Under the pieces are notes generated by a model that was not told where the DNA came from, did no database searches, and saw only the letters and a program-made list of their open reading frames with translations. Below are positions 8,085-17,271 of a DNA stretch of 64,000 bases, in pieces (within the stretch, counting starts at the first letter, position 1; every line of letters begins with the position of its first letter). A program made the translations under genes and the position numbers. Source of the stretch: Candidatus Saccharimonadota bacterium (lineage in GTDB: Bacteria; Patescibacteriota; Saccharimonadia; Saccharimonadales; Saccharimonadaceae); NCBI GenBank assembly GCA_030523715.1, contig JAUNHY010000005.1:19071-83070 (forward strand), read 5' to 3'.

Positions 8085-8117
8085 AAAAATATCTCCCCCA
8101 TTTGGAGGAGATATTTT
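8085..8117 (-). terminator. intrinsic terminator of tuf
   Basis: Minus-strand hairpin with stem AAATATCTCC paired to GGAGATATTT and a run of T, 16 nt past the tuf stop. Confidence 0.85.
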
Positions 8118-8132
8118 AGATTAAGATATCAA

Positions 8133-9314
8133 TTATTTGACGATCTTAGTAACAACGCCAGAACCGACGGTCTTGCCGCCTTCGCGGATAGCAAAGCGGT
8201 CGTTGTCGTTCATAGCGATTGGAGCTTGAAGCTTGACGCTGAAGGTTACGGTATCGCCAGGCATGACGATTTCCTTATCCTTTGGAAGCTCAACTTCACC
8301 AGTAACATCGGTGGTGCGGAAGTAGAACTGTGGCTTGTAACCATTCTGGAATGGAGTATGGCGGCCGCCCTCTTCCTTCTTCAAGATGTAAACTTGGCCT
8401 TCAAATTCGGTGTGTGGGGTGATAGTGCCTGGTTTGGCAATAACCTGACCACGCTCGATTTGTTCGCGCTCAATACCGCGGAGGAGAAGACCGGCGTTAT
8501 CGCCAGCTTGACCCTGATCGAGAGTCTTGTGGAAGGCTTCGATACCGGTAACAACGGACTTTTGGGTTTCTTTAAGACCAACGATTTCAACTTCGTCGTT
8601 GATGTGGACAGTACCCTGCTCGATACGACCAGTAGCAACAGTACCACGACCTTTGATGGAGAAGACATCCTCGATTGGCATCAAGAATGGCTTGTTGAAG
8701 TCATGCTCTGGAATGTCGAAGTATTCGTCCATAGCCTTGACGAGCTCCATGATGGCGTCTTCGTTTTCCTTATCACCTTCGAGAGCCTTGGTTGCAGAAC
8801 CCTTGATGATTGGGCAGTTGCGATCGAAACCGTTCTTCTCGAGAAGATCACGGATATCGTCTTCGACGAGCTCAACGAGATCAGGATCAGCGAGATCCAT
8901 CTTGTTCAAGAAGACAATGATTTTTGGAACGTTTACCTGGTGAGCCAAGAGGACGTGCTCACGAGTCTGTGGCAAAGCACCATCGTTAGCAGCAACCACG
9001 AGGATTGCGCCATCGACCTGTGCGGCACCGGTAATCATGTTCTTAATATAGTCTGCGTGGCCTGGCATATCTACGTGTGCGTAATGGCGCTTCTCAGACT
9101 CATACTCCTGGTGGGAAGTAGCGATGGTAATACCACGAGCCTTTTCCTCTGGAGCGTTATCGATCTGATCATAAGCAACTGGCTTATTGATATCAGAAGG
9201 AAGTCTCTTTGCGAGAACAGCAGTGATAGCAGCCGTCAAAGTGGTTTTACCGTGGTCAACGTGGCCCATGGTACCGACATTGATATGTGGCTTGCTACGG
9301 TCAAAATCTGCCAT
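8133..9314 (-). CDS. tuf: elongation factor Tu
   Basis: GTPase that delivers aminoacyl-tRNA to the ribosome; 393 aa, full length. It shows the P-loop GHVDHGKTT (residues 19-27), the DMPGHADY G3 motif, NKMD G4 and the C-terminal domains with [14 protein letters not shown]. It is transcribed alone: a promoter at 9389-9417 and terminators on both sides separate it from fusA, and rpsL-rpsG lie 6 kb away, so the classic str operon is broken into three units. Confidence 0.99.
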   Translation of the reverse strand: MADFDRSKPHINVGTMGHVDHGKTTLTAAITAVLAKRLPSDINKPVAYDQIDNAPEEKARGITIATSHQEYESEKRHYAHVDMPGHADYIKNMITGAAQVDGAILVVAANDGALPQTREHVLLAHQVNVPKIIVFLNKMDLADPDLVELVEDDIRDLLEKNGFDRNCPIIKGSATKALEGDKENEDAIMELVKAMDEYFDIPEHDFNKPFLMPIEDVFSIKGRGTVATGRIEQGTVHINDEVEIVGLKETQKSVVTGIEAFHKTLDQGQAGDNAGLLLRGIEREQIERGQVIAKPGTITPHTEFEGQVYILKKEEGGRHTPFQNGYKPQFYFRTTDVTGEVELPKDKEIVMPGDTVTFSVKLQAPIAMNDNDRFAIREGGKTVGSGVVTKIVK

Positions 9315-9388
9315 AGTTAATATTTCTCCTTTATTGTTAATAAATTTTGGGCACTAATATTAACCAGCCCAAAAGTCTATATGGGATT

Positions 9389-9417
9389 ATTTTATATTAT
9401 TTTGCAATCTGTGTAAA
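9389..9417 (-). promoter_or_regulatory. promoter of tuf
   Basis: Minus-strand TTTACA (9417-9412), 17-bp spacer, TAAAAT (9394-9389). The leader to the tuf ATG is about 70 nt. Confidence 0.7.
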
Positions 9418-9430
9418 GCATTATCGGATA

Positions 9431-9462
9431 AAAAATACCCCCCTTTTTGGGGGGGTATTTTG
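9431..9462 (-). terminator. intrinsic terminator of fusA
   Basis: Minus-strand hairpin AAATACCCCCCC-loop-GGGGGGTATTT followed by T-rich sequence, just after the fusA stop. Confidence 0.88.
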
Positions 9463-9468
9463 AAAAGC

Positions 9469-11562
9469 TTATTTTGCGTTGCGCTTCTCGATGATTTCCT
9501 GCGCAATGTTCGGTGGGACTTCCTCGTAGCCGAATAGCTCCATCGTAGAAGCAGCACGACCCTGGGACATACCGCGAAGATCGGAGGTATAACCAAACAT
9601 GTTAGCGAGTGGCACGTAACCAGTGATAATCTTTACGCCGTTATCACGGTCTTCCATATTATCGATGCGGCCACGGCGAGAGTTGAGATCGCCGATAACG
9701 TCGCCCATGAAATCTTCTGGAGTTGTAATCTCAATCTTCATGACTGGCTCGAGAAGGACTGGACGAGCAGCTTTAATACCGTCGCGGGTAGCAAGTACAC
9801 CAGCGAGGTGGAATGCGAGCTCGGAAGAGTCAACATCATGGTAAGAACCATCATAAAGGGTTGCTTTAACATCGAGTACTGGATAGCCAGCAATAACGCC
9901 GCCATCAAGGGTTTCCTTAATACCTTCCATGACTGGTTTGCGGTATTCGAGAGGCACGACGCCGCCCTTAATCATATCGACAAACTCGAAGCCCTTGCCT
10001 GGCTCATTTGGCTCAAACTTAACCCAAACATCACCGTACTGACCGCGACCACCGGACTGCTTAATGTGCTTACCATGAGCTTCGGCAGTGCCGCGAATAG
10101 TTTCACGATAGGCAACTTGTGGCTCGCCCGTGTTAGCTTCAACGTTAAATTCGCGCTTGAGACGATCGATAATAATTTCCAAATGGAGCTCGCCCATACC
10201 AGAAATAATGGTCTGGCCGGATTCTTCGTCGGTGTGGACGCGGAAAGTTGGGTCTTCTTCGGCTAGTTTGCTAAGGCCAATAGCCATCTTTTCCTGGTCG
10301 GCTTTGGTTTTAGGCTCAACGGCGATAGATACTGGTGGATCTGGGAAAGTAATAGATTCGAGCAAAATTGGATGTGCTGGGTCGCAGAGGGTGGTACCAG
10401 TTGTGGTATCTTTGAGACCTACGACGGCTGCAATATCGCCTGCACCAATTTCAGTAATGTCGTCGCGCTTATCAGCAAACATGCGTACTAGGCGTCCGAC
10501 ACGCTCTTTATTGCCGGTAGTGGCGTTCATCACGTAAGAGCCTGCTTCGAGCTTACCAGAGTAAACGCGAATGAAGATTAACTTACCTACGAATGGGTCG
10601 GTTGCAATCTTGAATGCAAGTGCGGTTAAAGGCTCTTTTTCGTCGCTATGGCGAACGATATCTTCGCCGGTTTTTGGTGACTTGCCAAGAATTGCTGGAA
10701 TATCAGTTGGGGCTGGCAAGAAGTCAGTTACGAGGTCGAGAACCTTCTCTACGATAACGCCACGGCCATCGCCGCCGGTTACGAGGAAGAATTGACCATC
10801 GATGACGCGCTTGCGGAGAGCTTTCTTAAGCTCATCGGCAGAAATGGCTTCTTCGCCTTCGCTGAAGTATTTTTCCATGAGAGCTTCGTCGGCCTGGACG
10901 GCTTCTTCGACGAGCATCGAACGATAGTTCTTGGCTTTTTCGACCATGTCGGCTGGAATTTCGCCAACGGTAAGTTCGTGATCGGCATAATCTTTGTAGG
11001 TGTAAGCCTTCATTTCAATAAGGTCTACGACGCCGCAGATATCTTTTTCGAAGCCGATTGGCAAATGAATAGCATAGGCGTTCTTGGATAGGCGCTTATG
11101 AATAGATTCAAGAGATTTGTAGAAATCACCACCAATTTGGTTGATCTTATTAATGAAGCAAACGCGTGGAATACCATATTTATCAGCCTGGCGCCAAACA
11201 GTTTCGGACTGAGCTTCGACACCCATCTTGCCATCGAATACTACGATAGCGCCGTCGAGAACGCGAAGAGAACGCTCGACCTCGGCGGTAAAGTCGATGT
11301 GGCCTGGGGTATCAATAATGTTGATCTTATGACCTTTCCAATAGGCCGTAACAGCTGCGGAAGTAATGGTAATGCCACGTTCCTTTTCCTGTTCCATCCA
11401 GTCGGTTGTAGCACCGCCAGTGTCGCCCTTAACTAGGTCAATTTTATGTTTGAGACCGGTACGATAAAGAATCGCCTCGGAGGTGGTAGTCTTACCCGCG
11501 TCAATATGGGCAATGATACCGATGTTCCTATACTTCGATAGGTCTGTAACTTTTTCTGCCAT
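9469..11562 (-). CDS. fusA: elongation factor G
   Basis: Translocation GTPase, 697 aa, full length. The G1 motif AHIDAGKTT (residues 18-26), DTPGHIDF G3, NKINQIGG G4 region, the domain IV signature GGVVPLEYRKPVMEG and the C-terminal RGRAASTMELFGYEEVP are all present. In organisms with reduced genomes this protein also takes part in ribosome recycling together with RRF (frr is at 42575). No clear canonical promoter; a TTAATA -10 about 60 nt upstream (near 11625) is the best candidate. Confidence 0.99.
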   Translation of the reverse strand: MAEKVTDLSKYRNIGIIAHIDAGKTTTSEAILYRTGLKHKIDLVKGDTGGATTDWMEQEKERGITITSAAVTAYWKGHKINIIDTPGHIDFTAEVERSLRVLDGAIVVFDGKMGVEAQSETVWRQADKYGIPRVCFINKINQIGGDFYKSLESIHKRLSKNAYAIHLPIGFEKDICGVVDLIEMKAYTYKDYADHELTVGEIPADMVEKAKNYRSMLVEEAVQADEALMEKYFSEGEEAISADELKKALRKRVIDGQFFLVTGGDGRGVIVEKVLDLVTDFLPAPTDIPAILGKSPKTGEDIVRHSDEKEPLTALAFKIATDPFVGKLIFIRVYSGKLEAGSYVMNATTGNKERVGRLVRMFADKRDDITEIGAGDIAAVVGLKDTTTGTTLCDPAHPILLESITFPDPPVSIAVEPKTKADQEKMAIGLSKLAEEDPTFRVHTDEESGQTIISGMGELHLEIIIDRLKREFNVEANTGEPQVAYRETIRGTAEAHGKHIKQSGGRGQYGDVWVKFEPNEPGKGFEFVDMIKGGVVPLEYRKPVMEGIKETLDGGVIAGYPVLDVKATLYDGSYHDVDSSELAFHLAGVLATRDGIKAARPVLLEPVMKIEITTPEDFMGDVIGDLNSRRGRIDNMEDRDNGVKIITGYVPLANMFGYTSDLRGMSQGRAASTMELFGYEEVPPNIAQEIIEKRNAK

Positions 11563-11666
11563 ATAATTCCTTATTATTTTTTAGACAATAGCAATAATTG
11601 CTTCATTAAAGCTTTATCTAATATTAACATATTTTCGCGGGGTGCGAAAGTAGTAATTATCTATAA

Positions 11667-13085
11667 TTAGCGAGAACTTATTATTATCTGCCCTAAATCG
11701 TTTTTCAGTGTTGAAACCGTGCGATTACTTAGGTCAAGATGCACATGATAATGCTTTCCTTTATAGACGCGGTCAAAATCGAAGACGCCTTTCGAAGTCG
11801 TTCGGCGAACTTTTAGTGAGCCATTTGCTATAACGACGTCGGTTCGCCAGAGGTGGATTAGTTTTCGGTAGAAGTTTAGCACGGAATCTTCATTGTGGTC
11901 TTGGAGAATGTATTCTGCCCAGTCGATTGGTTGGCGGGCGTTATCGCGTGAATTGCGTTTAACGGCGCGCATCGCTTGGGCCTTATTCTTGCCTTCGTGG
12001 CGAAGGCGTTGGTAAATTTGTCTAGATTGTACGCCCGGATAATCATCAATGTTATTGCTGAGTTCTGGGTTCGCGGTGCCAAGTTCCTGCCCTTGATAGA
12101 TACATGGATAATAACTTGGCAGTAAGAATTGCAGCATTGCTAAAACTTTCGCATCGGCTTCGAAGCGTGAAACGGCGCGAGGCGTGTCGTGCGTTTCGAG
12201 TGCGAAAGAAAATTTCTTTTCCGGGGTCCATTTAGCGAGTTTCTTGAACCATTGCTTATAATGGACTTTTTGAATTTTATCCTTCATCGAGAATAATGTG
12301 TCTGCTACATCGAGAGTACCAATATTAAAACTGGCATCAAAGGCTTTGCGGGTAAGCTCGCGGAACTTTGCTTTGCTCATAAAGTTGCCGCCGACGGGTT
12401 CAGCAATAGTGAAGATGTTGTGTTGACTAAATAGTTTCTCGAGAATATCGACGGTTTGCGTAGTTTGGTAATAATTGAAGAAGCCAGCAATTCGCGGTAA
12501 GTAGCCTGGTTTGAAAGCGCTATCAGCTAGAATGTTTGCTGAATCAACGCGAAAACCGGCGACGCCACGGTTAGTCCAGAATTTAATAATATCTTTGAAT
12601 TCTTTTACGACGCGTGGATTATAAAAGTTTAAGTCTGGTTGGCTTCTATCATAGAGGTGTAAATAATATTTTCCGCGAACCTGGTCGTAATCAAAGGCGG
12701 GCCCGCCAAAGAACGAATTCCAGTTAAGCGGGCGATCGAGCCAGACATAGTAATCCTTGTACCACGGGTCGAGTTTTTCGGAAGCCTTAAACCACGGATG
12801 TTCAGTAGACGTATGATTCAGTACTAGGTCTAGTAAGATTTTAATGTCGTATTTATTGCAGACTGTAACTAGATGGCGAAAATCACTCATATTGCCAAAT
12901 CTTGGGTCGATTTTGGTGTAGTCTGCAACATCGTAACCTCCATCAATCCAAGGGCTAAAGAAGATTGGACTGAGCCAGATATAGTCGACATCTAGGCGTG
13001 CAATGAGTGGGATTTTGTCGGCGATATCCCTTAGTGAGCCAATTGCAGTTGGATAGATTTGATAAATAAGTTTATGCCCAGCCAT
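11667..13085 (-). CDS. GH13 family alpha-glucosidase (oligo-1,6-glucosidase-like)
   Basis: Alpha-amylase superfamily glycoside hydrolase, 472 aa. The four family regions are visible: DLVLNH (86-91), GFRVDSANI with nucleophile Asp181, AEP with acid/base Glu229, and ETHDTPR with His299-Asp300. The opening IYQIYPTAIGSLRDIADKIP and IDGGYDVADY resemble the oligo-1,6-glucosidase/glucan-glucosidase branch; the C-terminal beta domain is short. No signal peptide, so it probably acts on cytoplasmic alpha-glucan, together with the phosphorylase at 29187. The -10 TAGAAT is 8 nt before the ATG with no ribosome-binding site: probably leaderless. Confidence 0.9.
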   Translation of the reverse strand: MAGHKLIYQIYPTAIGSLRDIADKIPLIARLDVDYIWLSPIFFSPWIDGGYDVADYTKIDPRFGNMSDFRHLVTVCNKYDIKILLDLVLNHTSTEHPWFKASEKLDPWYKDYYVWLDRPLNWNSFFGGPAFDYDQVRGKYYLHLYDRSQPDLNFYNPRVVKEFKDIIKFWTNRGVAGFRVDSANILADSAFKPGYLPRIAGFFNYYQTTQTVDILEKLFSQHNIFTIAEPVGGNFMSKAKFRELTRKAFDASFNIGTLDVADTLFSMKDKIQKVHYKQWFKKLAKWTPEKKFSFALETHDTPRAVSRFEADAKVLAMLQFLLPSYYPCIYQGQELGTANPELSNNIDDYPGVQSRQIYQRLRHEGKNKAQAMRAVKRNSRDNARQPIDWAEYILQDHNEDSVLNFYRKLIHLWRTDVVIANGSLKVRRTTSKGVFDFDRVYKGKHYHVHLDLSNRTVSTLKNDLGQIIISSR

Positions 13086-13103
13086 TTGTTTTTATTCTAG
13101 CAT

Positions 13104-13131
13104 AAAAATGCCCCGAACTTTCGTTCGGGGC
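13104..13131 (-). terminator. intrinsic terminator of the flotillin-like gene
   Basis: Minus-strand hairpin GCCCCGAAC-GAAA-GTTCGGGGC then ATTTTTA. The -10 of the GH13 gene follows immediately. Confidence 0.9.
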
Positions 13132-13142
13132 TGGGGATATGC

Positions 13143-14804
13143 TTATTCGGTCTCTGTGGTCTCGCCGGCATCCGGCAGTTCAGGGTTATTACCCTTGATG
13201 GGGTCAGCAACTGCGGCGACGATTTTGCGCACGGTTTCGGTCAGATTCTCGTCGTTGAGAGCGTTGTTCTGAGCGTCCGCCTGCGCGAAGAGCTGCGGAA
13301 TGCGTCCGAGGACGCTGGTCAGCAGATCTCCGCCGCCTTCACCCTTAGAGCCTCCGCTAAAGTCGTAGAACTTGGCGTTCTTGCCGACTTCGGCCATGAC
13401 TTCGGCGACGGCCGTCGCGACCTTGACGCGGGTTGTCTGTTCGATTTCCAGTTTCTGGATTTCGAAGTTGACTCTGTCGTTGGCGGCGCGAGCCTCTGAC
13501 AGCGCGCGTTCGGCTTCGGCTTCGGCCTTACCTTTTGCCTCGATGGCTTCAGCTTCGGCTTTACCTGTTGCCGCAATGGCGGCTGCGTCAGCTTCGCCCT
13601 TCATGCGAATAGCCTCAGCGTCGGCACCGGCTTTTGCTTTGATAGCGGCTGCTTCGGCTTCAGCTTCGGTCTTCTTGGCTTCGGCGACACCCTTTGCTTC
13701 GGTAACCTTGGCGCTGGATTCACCTTCTGCCTGTGCTTTACGGGCGGCGGCAGCAGCTTCAGCTTCGCGAGTCTTGCGAGTCGCAGCAGCTTCTGCTTCA
13801 CCGGCAGCCTCCGTCTTCTTCTGCTCGGCATCAGCCTGAGCTTTGATGATGGCGGCTTTTTTCTCCGTCTCGGCCTTGGTTACGGCCACTTTCTGAGCGG
13901 CCTGAGCGGCCAGGTCAGCCTGGTTCTGCCGTTCGATTTCGGCGGCACCCTGCTTGACGGCCAGCTGACGGTTGATTTCCTCCTGCTGGAGCTCTCCGGC
14001 ACGATCGGCTTCGACCTGCCTGCGGTCGGTTTCAGCTTTGAATTCGGCGCGCTTAACGTCGGCATCACGCTGTTTCTCGGCCACTGCTACCTGTGCTGCC
14101 AATTCGGCCTCACTAGCGGAGCGATCGGTGTCGGCTTTCTTCTCGCGAATAGAGCGTTGCGCGTCGGCGGCAATGTTTGCCGCATCGCGTTTCTTTGTTT
14201 CGCGATCCTGAGCGGCCAGATCTTTGTAGTAGGTCGAACCATCGGCATCTTCCACTTCGTGGATGGAGAGCGTCACGGACAAGCCGAGAGTGCTCATCTG
14301 ATCCTTGATGGATTTCTTGACTTCATCGTCGAGCTGGTCTTTTTCCTTCATGACCGCCTCTGGCGTCATTCTGGATATAACCGCGCGGACGCCGCCGGAT
14401 ACAATATCCAATACGACGCGCTGAAGTTCTTCTTCACGTTTATCGAGGAAGTTACAGACTGCTTTCTGGAGAGCCTCCATAGACGAGACGTCGGGGCTAT
14501 AGGCGACAGCCCAATCCAGACGGATCGGCACGCCGGTAATAGTCTTTGTGACGTCACCTCTTACATCTGCCGTGCGAATGCAGCAGTCGAATCGATCGAA
14601 GCGCTGAAGGAAAGGCCAGACGATGCTACCGCCTGCGCGGATGATCTTGGGGTTTCCGTTCTTGTCGGTTGCGCCAACGCCAGAGATTACGAGTGCTTCG
14701 TTACCTTTGGCGGTCTTCACAAATGCGAAGATGAGCACGATGATGAGAACTACTGCTACAACTACGGGGATGAGAATGGGGAGAATTCCGATGATACCTG
14801 CCAT
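13143..14804 (-). CDS. flotillin-like SPFH/band-7 membrane protein
   Basis: 553 aa. An N-terminal membrane anchor (about residues 4-30) is followed by an SPFH/PHB domain (about 30-200: EALVISGVGATDKNG...IVWPFLQRFDRFD), then a long Ala/Glu/Lys-rich coiled coil (about 200-465) made of repeated AEA-type units, and a C-terminal soluble tail. The layout is that of flotillin/YqiK proteins, which form membrane microdomain scaffolds. It starts after GGAGG and is expressed alone from a consensus promoter (14903-14931). The long repetitive coiled coil gives a long but spurious reading frame on the other strand. Confidence 0.9.
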   Translation of the reverse strand: MAGIIGILPILIPVVVAVVLIIVLIFAFVKTAKGNEALVISGVGATDKNGNPKIIRAGGSIVWPFLQRFDRFDCCIRTADVRGDVTKTITGVPIRLDWAVAYSPDVSSMEALQKAVCNFLDKREEELQRVVLDIVSGGVRAVISRMTPEAVMKEKDQLDDEVKKSIKDQMSTLGLSVTLSIHEVEDADGSTYYKDLAAQDRETKKRDAANIAADAQRSIREKKADTDRSASEAELAAQVAVAEKQRDADVKRAEFKAETDRRQVEADRAGELQQEEINRQLAVKQGAAEIERQNQADLAAQAAQKVAVTKAETEKKAAIIKAQADAEQKKTEAAGEAEAAATRKTREAEAAAAARKAQAEGESSAKVTEAKGVAEAKKTEAEAEAAAIKAKAGADAEAIRMKGEADAAAIAATGKAEAEAIEAKGKAEAEAERALSEARAANDRVNFEIQKLEIEQTTRVKVATAVAEVMAEVGKNAKFYDFSGGSKGEGGGDLLTSVLGRIPQLFAQADAQNNALNDENLTETVRKIVAAVADPIKGNNPELPDAGETTETE

Positions 14805-14902
14805 TGTTTTTTACCTCCTTATGGTAAGTCTGTTTCGGATACGACTAGCGTAAGAGTTCAATAATAAGCATATTTTTAAAGAACCCCCACACGCAGTATA
14901 TT

Positions 14903-14931
14903 ATTATAGCACACATTTGTATAAAAGTCAA
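14903..14931 (-). promoter_or_regulatory. promoter of the flotillin-like gene
   Basis: Minus-strand TTGACT (14931-14926), 17-bp spacer, TATAAT (14908-14903) with TGTGC before the -10. Confidence 0.85.
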
Positions 14932-14939
14932 TAACATAT

Positions 14940-14970
14940 AAAAATATCTCCTCTCTTGGAGGAGATATTA
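14940..14970 (-). terminator. intrinsic terminator of rpsL-rpsG
   Basis: Minus-strand hairpin AATATCTCCTC-loop-GAGGAGATATT followed by TTT, 19 nt after the rpsG stop. The stem resembles that of the tuf terminator. Confidence 0.85.
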
Positions 14971-14988
14971 AAATCGAATCTGATTTTA

Positions 14989-15468
14989 TTAGGCGCGAGC
15001 AAAGTGCGCAAAGGCACGGTTTGCTTCGGCCATGCGGTGACAATCTTCCTTCTTCTTGAAGGCGGCACCGGTTTCATTGCAGGCGTCAACGATTTCTGCC
15101 TCGAGGCGCTTGGCATATGGCATGCCAGAACGTTCGCGAGCGGCCTGAACGAGCCAGCTCATAGCAAAGTGAAGTTGGCGATGGCCAGCGATTGGGAATG
15201 GAATTTGATAGTTCGCGCCACCAACGCGGCGTGACTTGACTTCGAAATCTGGGCTAACATTACTGATAGCCTTCTCGAGGACCTCTACTGGGTTTTCGCT
15301 CTTTAATTTCTTAGCTGCACCCTCGATGGCTTCGTAAACTGCGCGTTCGGCGACGTGTTTTTTGCCATCAAGCATAGATTTGTTAATCAAACGCTGTACG
15401 AGTACGCTTTGGTATTTGCGGTCTGGCATAACCTTGCGCTGCAAGCTAGAAGTAACTTTACGTGGCAT
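14989..15468 (-). CDS. rpsG: 30S ribosomal protein S7
   Basis: Small-subunit head assembly protein uS7, 159 aa. Conserved regions LVQRLINKSMLDGKKHVAERAVYEA, the ENPVEVLEKAISNVSP segment, and RVGGANYQIPF are typical. It follows rpsL by 2 nt as usual, but fusA and tuf are not downstream. Confidence 0.98.
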   Translation of the reverse strand: MPRKVTSSLQRKVMPDRKYQSVLVQRLINKSMLDGKKHVAERAVYEAIEGAAKKLKSENPVEVLEKAISNVSPDFEVKSRRVGGANYQIPFPIAGHRQLHFAMSWLVQAARERSGMPYAKRLEAEIVDACNETGAAFKKKEDCHRMAEANRAFAHFARA

Positions 15469-15470
15469 AA

Positions 15471-15884
15471 TTAATTACCCTCCTTCTTAGCACCGTACTT
15501 AGAACGGCCTTGCTTGCGGCCCTGAACGCCCTGAAGATCGAGCGTACCGCGTACGATATGATAACGGACACCTGGGAGATCTGGCACACGACCACCACGG
15601 ACGAGCACAACTGCGTGCTCTTGGAGGTTATGGCCTTCACCGCCGATGTATGCCCAAACTTCCTGGCCGTTAGTAAGGCGCACACGAGCAACTTTACGCA
15701 AAGCGGAGTTTGGTTTCTTTGGGGTTTTAGTGGTTACCTTGACACAGACGCCACGTTTGAGTGGAGCGGCCTGCTTGTAGTAACGAGTTTTGAGCGTATT
15801 TACGATGGATCCGAGTGCCGGAGCTTTACTCTTCTTGGCAGCGGATTTACGTGGCTTACGCACTAATTGATTGATTGTAGGCAC
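15471..15884 (-). CDS. rpsL: 30S ribosomal protein S12
   Basis: Decoding-centre protein uS12, 137 aa. The start is GTG at 15884, giving [13 protein letters not shown] after an AAAAGGA ribosome-binding site; no ATG fits. The streptomycin-region motifs [19 protein letters not shown] and [20 protein letters not shown] are intact with the conserved PNSALRK lysine. First gene of the rpsL-rpsG unit. Confidence 0.98.
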   Translation of the reverse strand: MPTINQLVRKPRKSAAKKSKAPALGSIVNTLKTRYYKQAAPLKRGVCVKVTTKTPKKPNSALRKVARVRLTNGQEVWAYIGGEGHNLQEHAVVLVRGGRVPDLPGVRYHIVRGTLDLQGVQGRKQGRSKYGAKKEGN

Positions 15885-15921
15885 AAAAAATCCTTTTCTA
15901 ATTAAATTTATTGCTGTAATA

Positions 15922-15955
15922 GAGCTCAGTTGTCCAGCATTAACAAACAGAGCTC
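15922..15955 (-). promoter_or_regulatory. candidate hairpin in the rpsL leader
   Basis: The leader of rpsL (about 80 nt) contains two copies of GAGCTC 22 nt apart that can pair into a 6-bp stem. It might be an autoregulatory r-protein site; this is inferred from position only. Confidence 0.3.
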
Positions 15956-15972
15956 ACGAAACTCTTGGGAGT

Positions 15973-16001
15973 ATTTTAGCACTTTCGCTAATATTATTCA
16001 A
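15973..16001 (-). promoter_or_regulatory. promoter of rpsL-rpsG
   Basis: Minus-strand TTGAAT (16001-15996), 17-bp spacer, TAAAAT (15978-15973), with GTGC before the -10. Confidence 0.8.
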
Positions 16002-16006
16002 GCATG

Positions 16007-16033
16007 AAAAAAAGGGAGCCGTTATAGCTCCCT
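16007..16033 (-). terminator. intrinsic terminator of the gene at 16022
   Basis: Minus-strand hairpin GGGAGC-loop-GCTCCC followed by seven T; it overlaps the 3' end of the gene. Confidence 0.85.
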
Positions 16034-16417
16034 AATATGGTTTTCCAGGAATTCTCTTTGTCTGCGCAACATGGTTTTTAGCCAATAACTGTGCGCGTCG
16101 TCATAGCTTAGACGAGATTCGAGCCATTCTATCTTCTGGATTGGCTTCATCTTCTTGATGGCGCGCTCGTCACGCTTGAATTCCCTTTCTAAATACTTCA
16201 AGGTACACTTACGCGGTAGCTTGTCGCTCCATACGTATCCTCCTAGGGTCTTATCGACTTCGTCGTGCAACTCTTTATGAATGTCGCGATTTATCTTCAC
16301 GGTGAAACCGCCTCGAAGCAAAACTCCAACTGGTCCTAGACGCAGCCATGCACGTTCTGGATAGAGTAAGTGATGCTTATTGCGGCGGACGGAGGGTCTT
16401 TTGGCTGCTTTTTCCAT
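16022..16417 (-). CDS. hypothetical basic protein
   Basis: A 131-aa protein with a very basic N-terminus (MEKAAKRPSVRRNKHHLLYPERAW) and a helical, charged C-terminal half. No signal peptide, membrane segment or motif that I recognise. An AAAGGA ribosome-binding site precedes the ATG by about 13 nt, and a TACAAT -10 lies about 45 nt upstream. It is a single-gene unit with its own terminator. The basic N-terminus would fit nucleic-acid binding, but that is only a guess. Confidence 0.7.
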   Translation of the reverse strand: MEKAAKRPSVRRNKHHLLYPERAWLRLGPVGVLLRGGFTVKINRDIHKELHDEVDKTLGGYVWSDKLPRKCTLKYLEREFKRDERAIKKMKPIQKIEWLESRLSYDDAHSYWLKTMLRRQREFLENHIREL

Positions 16418-16482
16418 TCATGCATCACCATCCTTTCATGTCTGGAAAACTGAGGATAATTGTATCTTATATCTTAAAAAAT

Positions 16483-16504
16483 AAAAAGCCCCGCGGTGCG
16501 GGGC
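16483..16504 (-). terminator. intrinsic terminator of the HD-domain gene
   Basis: Minus-strand hairpin GCCCCGC-AC-CGCGGGGC type stem followed by TTTTTATTTTTT. Confidence 0.85.
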
Positions 16505-16511
16505 GTGGCGC

Positions 16512-17204
16512 TCAGCTCATCGTATTTAGGGCGATGTTGTGCTTAAGTGCCAGCAGATCATTGAGTGCGCGTAGATTGATGGATAGTGCGTAAAGTTGGT
16601 GATAATATTGTCGGTATTTCTTGATTGTGATGGCATTGTAGATGACGGGTAATAGCCAGCGATGGGTTTCGAGAACATTTTTGATAATATTCTTTTCCGG
16701 AAGTTCCTCGGCTGTTGTCAGGTTATGATAGCGGTCGATAGCCTTACATATTAAGGCCTCGGGGTCTTCGATGAGTCTTGCATAAGTTTCGCTCTTAACG
16801 ACGAGTTTCTTGAACATCTTTTCATCATCATCATCGTCTTCCTTGTAGTCATACTTGAATGTGAGGTGCTTAACTCCGCGCTGGACTCTTTCGTTGAATG
16901 GCAATTCTTCTGGTTCTACGCCGCAATCTTCGCAAATGTCATGCAGAAGTGCGATGCAAATTTGGTCTTCGGTTTTGGCGCCGATAGCTATGCTGAATGT
17001 CGCAACAAACAGCGGATGAACAATAAATGGTTGACCGTTCATCCTGGTCATTCCTTCATGTTTTTGCCATGCATATTCAAGGGCGGATTGAGCCTGGGTC
17101 ATCTTATGTTCGCTGAAGTAATACTCGAGTTCGCGACGTAACACGTGCTCATCGTATCCATATTGATACATACGATCACTCCTTTCTTGGTAAAGTGCAG
17201 ACAT
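16512..17204 (-). CDS. RelA/SpoT-type HD hydrolase (small alarmone hydrolase-like)
   Basis: 230 aa. HD-domain metal ligands of the (p)ppGpp hydrolase family are present in order: the FIVHPLFVA histidine, LLHDICED (HD pair) and the KAIDRYHNLTT motif. There is no synthetase or TGS domain, so it would be a stand-alone hydrolase. Two starts each have a good ribosome-binding site: ATG 17204 (GGAGGAAACTAG) and ATG 17171 (AAAGGAGTGATCGT); I give the longer. A promoter with TTGCGA-17-TATAAT lies at 17243-17271. The substrate (ppGpp or another nucleotide) is inferred from family only. The stop codon is TGA. Confidence 0.8.
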   Translation of the reverse strand: MSALYQERSDRMYQYGYDEHVLRRELEYYFSEHKMTQAQSALEYAWQKHEGMTRMNGQPFIVHPLFVATFSIAIGAKTEDQICIALLHDICEDCGVEPEELPFNERVQRGVKHLTFKYDYKEDDDDDEKMFKKLVVKSETYARLIEDPEALICKAIDRYHNLTTAEELPEKNIIKNVLETHRWLLPVIYNAITIKKYRQYYHQLYALSINLRALNDLLALKHNIALNTMS

Positions 17205-17242
17205 CTAGTTTCCTCCTCTCCCCGATGTTTGAGAGTTGTCGT

Positions 17243-17271
17243 ATTATATAATGTTATTTTTCTTTTCGCAA
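17243..17271 (-). promoter_or_regulatory. promoter of the HD-domain gene
   Basis: Minus-strand TTGCGA (17271-17266), 17-bp spacer, TATAAT (17248-17243). The -35 lies inside the 3' end of the preceding membrane-protein gene. Confidence 0.75.

Noticed and set aside
7932..9320. A 462-codon open frame on the plus strand across tuf
   Set aside because: It is antisense to the unmistakable tuf gene and has no ribosome-binding site or family motif; the codon bias of tuf keeps the opposite frame open.
13372..13839. A long Ala/Ser-rich plus-strand frame inside the flotillin-like gene
   Set aside because: It mirrors the repetitive AEA coiled coil on the other strand and has no start signals.
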